Assembly: GCA_018823005.1 (NCBI GenBank) | Contig: JAHJJB010000224.1 | Span: forward strand, 1-32,973 | Direction of reading: 5' to 3' | Source of the DNA: Pseudomonadota bacterium | GTDB taxonomy: Bacteria; Desulfobacterota; Desulfobacteria; Desulfobacterales; RPRI01 | Length of the DNA stretch: 32,973 nt | In this document: positions 27,297-32,973 of the stretch, piece by piece | Layout of the letters: each line of letters begins with the position of its first letter | How positions within the stretch are numbered: the stretch's first letter is position 1 | Position numbers and translations under genes: made by a program | The notes under the pieces: model-generated | What the model was told of the DNA's origin: nothing | Database searches by the model: none | The model's input: the letters and a program-made list of their open reading frames with translations, nothing else

Positions 27297-28178
27297 ATGC
27301 TACTAATTGGTGAAAGTTTAAACGTTATTTCAAAAAAGATCGGGAGAGCTTACAAGGAGAGGGATCCCAAGCCGATCCAGGAGGAAGCCCTTTTGCAAAA
27401 GGAAAAGGGCATGGACTACATAGACATCAACCTCGGACCGGCAAAAAAAGACGGGCACGAGCTGATGCCATGGGTGGTTCAGGTTGTCCAGGAAGTCGTT
27501 GACGATATTCCGCTGGTTCTTGATACCTCCAATATAGATGCTATTGAAGCGGCTTTAAAAGTTTGCAAGCTTCCGCCGCTTATCAATTCCATCATGTGCC
27601 GTCCCGCGCGCTATGAGAAGATGATTCCTATTGCCGCACAATACAAAGCTGATTTCATAGCCCTCTTGTGGGGACCCGAAGGTTTGCCGCGTGATGAGAA
27701 TGAACGTGCGTCCCTTTGTGTTGAGCTTGTTTATGCGGCAAATGAGGCTGGTATTCCGAATGAGAAGATCTGGGTTGACGGCATCGTAACTCCTGTCAAT
27801 ATCCAGCAGCCCCAGCTTATAAGCCTCATGGAGTTCCAGGGAATGGTACAGGACATAGCTCCGGGTGCCAAGAGCACCTGCGGACTGTCAAACATTTCAA
27901 ATGGTCCGCCTGTCCATCTGCGCCCGATTCTGAATCAGACTTACATGGTTATGCTGGATAAAAAGGGTATGTATTCCGTTATTTCAGATCCTCTCGATGA
28001 AAAGCTGACCGAGATAGCAAAAGGGAAACGCCCTGACATAGTCAACCTGATATACTCGATAATGGACGGGAATGAACCGGATGTAAGTTCTCTTTCGAAA
28101 GAGATGCAGGAATATGCAAAGACAGCAAGTGTAATCCTTGGAAAGACACTTTACTCCGATTCATGGCTTGAGGTCTGA
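27297..28178 (+). CDS. acsE: 5-methyltetrahydrofolate:corrinoid iron-sulfur protein methyltransferase
   Basis: MLLIGESLNVISKKIGRAYKERDPKPIQEEALLQKEKGMDYIDINLGPAKKDG; pterin-binding fold motifs. Confidence 0.95.
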   Translation: MLLIGESLNVISKKIGRAYKERDPKPIQEEALLQKEKGMDYIDINLGPAKKDGHELMPWVVQVVQEVVDDIPLVLDTSNIDAIEAALKVCKLPPLINSIMCRPARYEKMIPIAAQYKADFIALLWGPEGLPRDENERASLCVELVYAANEAGIPNEKIWVDGIVTPVNIQQPQLISLMEFQGMVQDIAPGAKSTCGLSNISNGPPVHLRPILNQTYMVMLDKKGMYSVISDPLDEKLTEIAKGKRPDIVNLIYSIMDGNEPDVSSLSKEMQEYAKTASVILGKTLYSDSWLEV

Positions 28179-28202
28179 TTTTTTATCAATAAAATTAGTG
28201 AT

Positions 28203-28239
28203 AAAAAGCCTCTCCCTTATCCGGGGTGAGGCTTTTTTA
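28203..28239 (+). terminator. Rho-independent terminator after acsE
   Basis: AAAAAGCCTC-tcccttatccggggt-GAGGCTTTTTT. Confidence 0.9.
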
Positions 28240-28264
28240 TTATAAAAGGCGGCGGAGCATTATC

Positions 28265-28879
28265 ATGGCGCGTGTTGATGATTATATTAATGCAAAAAAA
28301 ATAGCGGCAGGAGAGCTGGGAAAGGAATCCTGCGATGAGATAGGCAAAAGATCCGGATTCGGTTTGATCGATATAAACACTCTCAGAATTCCTTTTCTGG
28401 ACAGGGTTTATCTTGTCGGATGCCCCCGTTTTGAATTTATGGATGAATCTTCAGAAGGCAGAGAGGTTCCTGTTCAGGAGCAGGTACTTCTCCTGCATTA
28501 TCTCATGGCAAAACCTTCAGTAAATTTCGCAGGAAAGTGGGTTTCATTCCGGGAAATACCGGGGGCATCTTTTTATTTCAGCGCTTTTGTTAAAAGAGCG
28601 GTAGATCCTCTTAAAAAAACATTCGGAAAGGAAGTCTCAGGATTTGTAAAAGCAGCAAGCCGCCTGAACGGAAAAACTATTGATGCCGGAGATGCCGGCT
28701 TTGAGTTCAGGGTTTTCCCAAGAGTTTCACTCCAGCTTATCATATGGAAAGGGGATGAGGAGTTTCCGCCTGAAGCAAACATATTGTTTTATGATACAAT
28801 TGGTGATATTTTCCTTCCTGAGGATGTTGCATGGCTGGCCGGGATGCTGGTTTACAGGCTGATGGCACTGGCGAGATGA
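28265..28879 (+). CDS. DUF3786 domain-containing protein
   Basis: ARVDDYINAKKIAAGELGKESCDEIGKRSGFGLIDINTLRIPFLDRVYLV; start 28265 because the ORF-track start lies inside the terminator. Confidence 0.85.
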   Translation: MARVDDYINAKKIAAGELGKESCDEIGKRSGFGLIDINTLRIPFLDRVYLVGCPRFEFMDESSEGREVPVQEQVLLLHYLMAKPSVNFAGKWVSFREIPGASFYFSAFVKRAVDPLKKTFGKEVSGFVKAASRLNGKTIDAGDAGFEFRVFPRVSLQLIIWKGDEEFPPEANILFYDTIGDIFLPEDVAWLAGMLVYRLMALAR

Positions 28880-28880
28880 T

Positions 28881-28910
28881 ATCGAAGCCGAATATCGAAT
28901 ATCGAAAATC
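28881..28910. repeat. Dispersed CGAATATCGAATATCGAA repeat
   Basis: atcgaagccgaatatcgaatatcgaaaatc. Confidence 0.75.
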
Positions 28911-28987
28911 GGGAAACATGGGTCAGGGGGAAAAGAGGGTTTTTCACTTGAATCCTTGAATCATTGGCTCCTTAAATCCTTTCTTTT

Positions 28988-29025
28988 CTTCGATATTCGA
29001 TGTGCGAAGTACGATATTCGAAGTC
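28988..29025. repeat. Dispersed TTCGATATTCGATGTGCGAAGTACGATATTCGAAGT repeat
   Basis: Read directly; same family as 1161, 14161, 17301, 17418 and 28881. Confidence 0.78.
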
Positions 29026-29047
29026 CCAAATGGAGTCTTTTCGGGTT

Positions 29048-32000
29048 ATGATCAAATCAAAAGCCCTTGAGGTCAATCTGGCAAGTTATTATGTTGATGT
29101 TGCCATTGACCCGAAATATTCGGTGCTTGAAGATGTTTTTTCAAGGTATCAGGGGCTTATGGAAGGTCTGAACATTTTCTTAAAAGAACTTTCCCATCCT
29201 TACAAAAACTGGCAATTTATAGTTAAAGAAGCAAGAAGTTTCAGCCTCGATTATTTTCATTTTATCTACAATCATCCAAAAGGGCCAAAGGCGGCCGAAA
29301 TATTTATCGATATTTTCATCGGTGTCGTTGAATCTGCTGCTGACAGGAACATCAAGGCGGATGCTGTTGATAACCTGCTTTTATTCCTCCATAAAATAAT
29401 AAAGGAATCGGGCGTGAATTTTGGAAGGTTCCTGCCGGTTTTAAATACAACTTTTATCCGCATCCGGGATTTCGAGGACGAACATTTTTATCTTTTTGTG
29501 AAAAGCTTCTATCAGATCAGGACTCTTGCAGCGGACCTAACAGAAACCCAGCTGAAAGATTCCGGCCGTTTTGATGCTCTTAATTCTCTTTTTATTAAAT
29601 ACTTCCAATATACTTATTCCTACTGGCTGAGCGTGCCTGATCCTATATCCTGGTTTCAGAAAGAGGCAAGCGAGATAAGAAGCCGTAAAACGATTGATGA
29701 ACTGACGAGGGACATATCCCACAGGCAGATTAAGAATTATCAAAGAAAGCTTGAAAAGACAGCTTTCCGGGCTGAAACCGATTCAGGGAAAATTACAGCC
29801 GAGCTGCTGGAGTTTCCCGGCTACAGGCAATTCATAGATGCTTACAGGGAAACGCCGCAGAAACTCCTTGAGTCCGAGTCTGGAAGCAGCAGGGGATATC
29901 AGTACAAACTCCTTTTTCTCCTCCATTTGATGAACATATCGGGACTATCAATGATACATGAGGAGGCTCTTTCGGAAATAAACAAAACCCTTGAATGGAT
30001 TATAGCCCATGAAAATTATCGCGATGTTCAGGAGCTTATCAGGCAAACCTTTACAGTGCTGAAAGAGCGGACGGGCAGATATCCTGAGACGGCTTTAAAC
30101 TGCGTTCTTAACATGGGAAAAGGTGTTTACAAGACCGGCGATATCGAGCTTGTGAATTATTTCATAGATTCTGTTATAGAGCTTGGTTTCCAAAGCCCCA
30201 TGATAAAGGGTGTAGGGAATGACTGGCAGATAAGGGTAAACAGAGCCCATATTCAAAACATAAGGACGTGGCTTGAAATCATTGAGCTTAAGCCTAAATG
30301 GTCAACAGGGCTTCTTTCAGCACTTGTGGTAAATCTTGCGCTTTGCGGTGTGTTCATAAGGGATACGGACCTGTTTCCGAGAAATATCACACGGTTTTTA
30401 AACAGCGATGTCGGGCCGGTTTACAATCTTGCAAAGCAGCTTGCGCGACTATTTCCGGTATATTTTAACGATATAGGGGCCGAGGGGAGATTAAGAGACA
30501 TTTCGACCATGCTCGATGAAATAACATCAAGGAAGGATGTCCTTGTCCATTGCTTGAGAAAACAAAGTCATGTTGAAAGCAGCAACAGGACAATATCTTT
30601 CATGGAGGCGACCCTTAATTTCTGGAAAACAAGAGACAAGAAGTTTATTGAGCCCTTTGTTCCTCCCACCATATACAACCAGATTGAATCAACGGGGCAT
30701 TATATTGACGGCCTTTTTACGGCGTTTTCAAAGCTTGAAGAGAAGGGTATTGTCATACCCGACGATCTTCTTGGTATAAAGGAGGGAAGAGTAGGCAGAC
30801 TGCTTGAAAATGTTAATGAGGTGTCCGACAGGGATAAGGAGAGGGTAAAACTTGCTATAGTCTTTTATCAGTTGCTGCATCACAAGTATAATCTCGATTT
30901 TATTGAAATGGATAATTATCTTGCCCGGCTTGATTCACAGGCTTTTCCCGAGATTGGTGTGATACAAGAAGCCCTTGCAGAACCTGATTCGAAGAAGAGG
31001 CTGTTTAAACTGCTTGATTGCCTTGACTCTTTAAACAGGCTTATATTGTCTTCCAGTTCCTATGAGGCAAGGGAGGATATATACAAAAAGAGGCATATCG
31101 CGCTGAATATCCCGTCCATGTACGGAAGTTACCACGAAAATAAATTTGATGCCCTGGGGCTTGTATTCCGCCTCGAATCTTTGATCAATGTTCTTTTAGA
31201 AGAGCTTATCGAGAAGATTGACCTCGCCCTTATAACCAAGGCTACATTTTATCAGATTTATGACAGGTTAAGACTTTTTGAAAAGGCATTGAAGCTGGAC
31301 GGCATCTCCTCCTTTGAACTTGAGCGTCAGCTAGATTTTCTTTTGCATTCTTTAGAGGTGAAAGGATTCACCTTCACACAGTACCTCGATATTTTCAAGG
31401 GATTTGCCCAGGCAGTAAAAAACATCATCAATGATTATTACAACAATGTCCACGAGCGGAATTTAAACCGCATTCTTTCAAGGCTGAAAACGGAAGAGAT
31501 TTTACCGAAATATCTTCCCAGAGAAAACGGTGCCACCGATCCTGAGAAACTTAAGCACAGAATATCCGAAGTCTTTTTCAGAGAGAGAATCGCCCTTTCG
31601 TTGGGACTCCAGCAGCTCGACCTTTTTTTAAGCAGGATACTGAAAATCCTTTTCGATCAGTCTGAAAGGCTCAGCAAATACAGGCTTCGCCTTCTTTTAA
31701 ACTATGATCCGCATATTGCCATGACCCCCATTGACGAAGTAAAAGGCAAGGTTTCAGGCATTATTTATCTCGGTAATAAAGGGCTTAACATGGTTAAGCT
31801 CAAAAAGTTCGGCCTCCCGATTCCGCCCGGTTTTATAATAACGACCGAGGTTTTCAGGTGCAGAGAACTCATAGACAGTTACCCTCCGGCAGAGCAGAAT
31901 TTCAAGGAACAGATTGCATATAATATCTTTTCCCTTGAAAAAATCACAGGGAAAACATTCGGGGATCCTTCCAATCCATTGCTACTTTCTGTAAGGAGCG

Positions 32001-32973
32001 GTTCTTCAATTTCCCAGCCCGGGATGATGGATTCTTTTTTAAACGTCGGCATAAATGAAAAAATAGCTGCAGGGATATCAGCAAAAACCGGAAATGCCTG
32101 GTTTGCCTGGGATAATTACAGGCGGTTCCTTCAGGGATATGGTATGGCCTTTGACCTTGAAAGGGATCAGTTTGACGCGATCATAGGTGAGTTCAAGCAG
32201 AAGACAGGAATTCCTTATAAAAGAAATTTCACAGGTGAGCAGATGAGGGAAGTGGCATTTATGTACAGGGATCTTATAAGGGATTCGGGAATCGAGATTC
32301 AGAACGCTCCTTTTGAACAGCTCTGGGTTATAATAAAAAAGGTTTTCGATTCGTGGGAATCTTCCAAGGCGAAGGCATACCGGAAGATCATGGGAATATC
32401 TGATGACTGGGGTACGGCTGTTACTATCCAGACGATGGTTTTCGGGAATATTTCAAAACAATCGGGAACCGGCGTATTCTTCACACATAATCCAAGATGG
32501 TCGGGGGATACTTTGAGGCTTTGGGGCGATTTTACACTTGAAAATCAGGGTGAAGATGTTGTTTCAGGCCTTGTAAAGACGCTTCCGATTTCTATTTTTC
32601 AGCAGGAGATTGAAAAAAGAGAAACGGACATAACTCTTGAAACTCATTTCCCTGATATTTACACGGCATTGAGGGACTGGGCAAAAGATCTGGTATACGA
32701 AAAAGGATGGAGTCCCCAGGAGATCGAATTTACATTTGAGGGACCTTCAAGGGATCAGCTCTATCTGCTTCAGACAAGAGAAATGGCCATGCGGCAAAGA
32801 AAGAAAACCCTTGCGTTTCATTTTGCAGGATCCCAGGAAGAGAAGTTTTTGGCGCACGGGATAGGCGTGAGCGGGGGGGCAATGAGCGGACGCATTGTTT
32901 TCAGCCTTGAGGAGATCAATAACTGGAGGTTTAAGGAGCCTGAGACATCGCTTATTCTCGTGAGAAGTGATAC
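29048..32973 (+). CDS. Large PEP/pyruvate-binding (PPDK-like) protein, 3' truncated by window edge
   Basis: Open frame from 29048 (or ATG 29030) to window end, absent from ORF track; GNKGLNMVKLKKFGLPIPPGFIITTE, LLLSVRSGSSISQPGMMDSFLNVG, GTGVFFTHNPRW, LYLLQTREMAMRQRKK, GVSGGAMSGRIVF. Confidence 0.9.
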   Translation, partial: MIKSKALEVNLASYYVDVAIDPKYSVLEDVFSRYQGLMEGLNIFLKELSHPYKNWQFIVKEARSFSLDYFHFIYNHPKGPKAAEIFIDIFIGVVESAADRNIKADAVDNLLLFLHKIIKESGVNFGRFLPVLNTTFIRIRDFEDEHFYLFVKSFYQIRTLAADLTETQLKDSGRFDALNSLFIKYFQYTYSYWLSVPDPISWFQKEASEIRSRKTIDELTRDISHRQIKNYQRKLEKTAFRAETDSGKITAELLEFPGYRQFIDAYRETPQKLLESESGSSRGYQYKLLFLLHLMNISGLSMIHEEALSEINKTLEWIIAHENYRDVQELIRQTFTVLKERTGRYPETALNCVLNMGKGVYKTGDIELVNYFIDSVIELGFQSPMIKGVGNDWQIRVNRAHIQNIRTWLEIIELKPKWSTGLLSALVVNLALCGVFIRDTDLFPRNITRFLNSDVGPVYNLAKQLARLFPVYFNDIGAEGRLRDISTMLDEITSRKDVLVHCLRKQSHVESSNRTISFMEATLNFWKTRDKKFIEPFVPPTIYNQIESTGHYIDGLFTAFSKLEEKGIVIPDDLLGIKEGRVGRLLENVNEVSDRDKERVKLAIVFYQLLHHKYNLDFIEMDNYLARLDSQAFPEIGVIQEALAEPDSKKRLFKLLDCLDSLNRLILSSSSYEAREDIYKKRHIALNIPSMYGSYHENKFDALGLVFRLESLINVLLEELIEKIDLALITKATFYQIYDRLRLFEKALKLDGISSFELERQLDFLLHSLEVKGFTFTQYLDIFKGFAQAVKNIINDYYNNVHERNLNRILSRLKTEEILPKYLPRENGATDPEKLKHRISEVFFRERIALSLGLQQLDLFLSRILKILFDQSERLSKYRLRLLLNYDPHIAMTPIDEVKGKVSGIIYLGNKGLNMVKLKKFGLPIPPGFIITTEVFRCRELIDSYPPAEQNFKEQIAYNIFSLEKITGKTFGDPSNPLLLSVRSGSSISQPGMMDSFLNVGINEKIAAGISAKTGNAWFAWDNYRRFLQGYGMAFDLERDQFDAIIGEFKQKTGIPYKRNFTGEQMREVAFMYRDLIRDSGIEIQNAPFEQLWVIIKKVFDSWESSKAKAYRKIMGISDDWGTAVTIQTMVFGNISKQSGTGVFFTHNPRWSGDTLRLWGDFTLENQGEDVVSGLVKTLPISIFQQEIEKRETDITLETHFPDIYTALRDWAKDLVYEKGWSPQEIEFTFEGPSRDQLYLLQTREMAMRQRKKTLAFHFAGSQEEKFLAHGIGVSGGAMSGRIVFSLEEINNWRFKEPETSLILVRSD

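Overview
The window looks like a chromosomal segment of an anaerobic Desulfobacterota-like bacterium; lineage is inferred from gene content and intergenic repeat style, not computed. The right half carries a Wood-Ljungdahl (CODH/acetyl-CoA synthase) locus in the order acsV-like activator, acsD (TTG start, long Ala/Lys-rich tail), CODH acsA/cooS, acsB, acsC, acsE and DUF3786. It is followed by a very large PEP/pyruvate-binding protein that runs off the window and is missing from the supplied ORF track. Upstream are a CoA-transferase/GNAT fusion, htpX, hemL, a divergent KptA/Tpt1-like protein and tRNA-Lys(CTT). The left part holds yhbY, tpx, a GDT1-family protein, transketolase, a radical SAM protein, a DUF554 protein, a lipoprotein plus transmembrane Ser/Thr kinase pair, and a vapBC module. 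Positions ~9.2-11.7 kb form an accessory patch: a tmRNA-3'-end-like fragment, AT-rich diverged direct repeats, a sigma-54-type promoter before a PEP-CTERM protein, a frameshifted IS3 remnant and a truncated tyrosine recombinase. At least two dispersed intergenic repeat families occur. The best leads for undescribed biology are the lipoprotein/kinase pair with a GspE-N-like domain, the Tpt1-like protein lacking canonical catalytic motifs, the AcsD tail, the ~900-aa N-terminal region of the PEP/pyruvate-binding protein, and the palindrome upstream of the acs operon.
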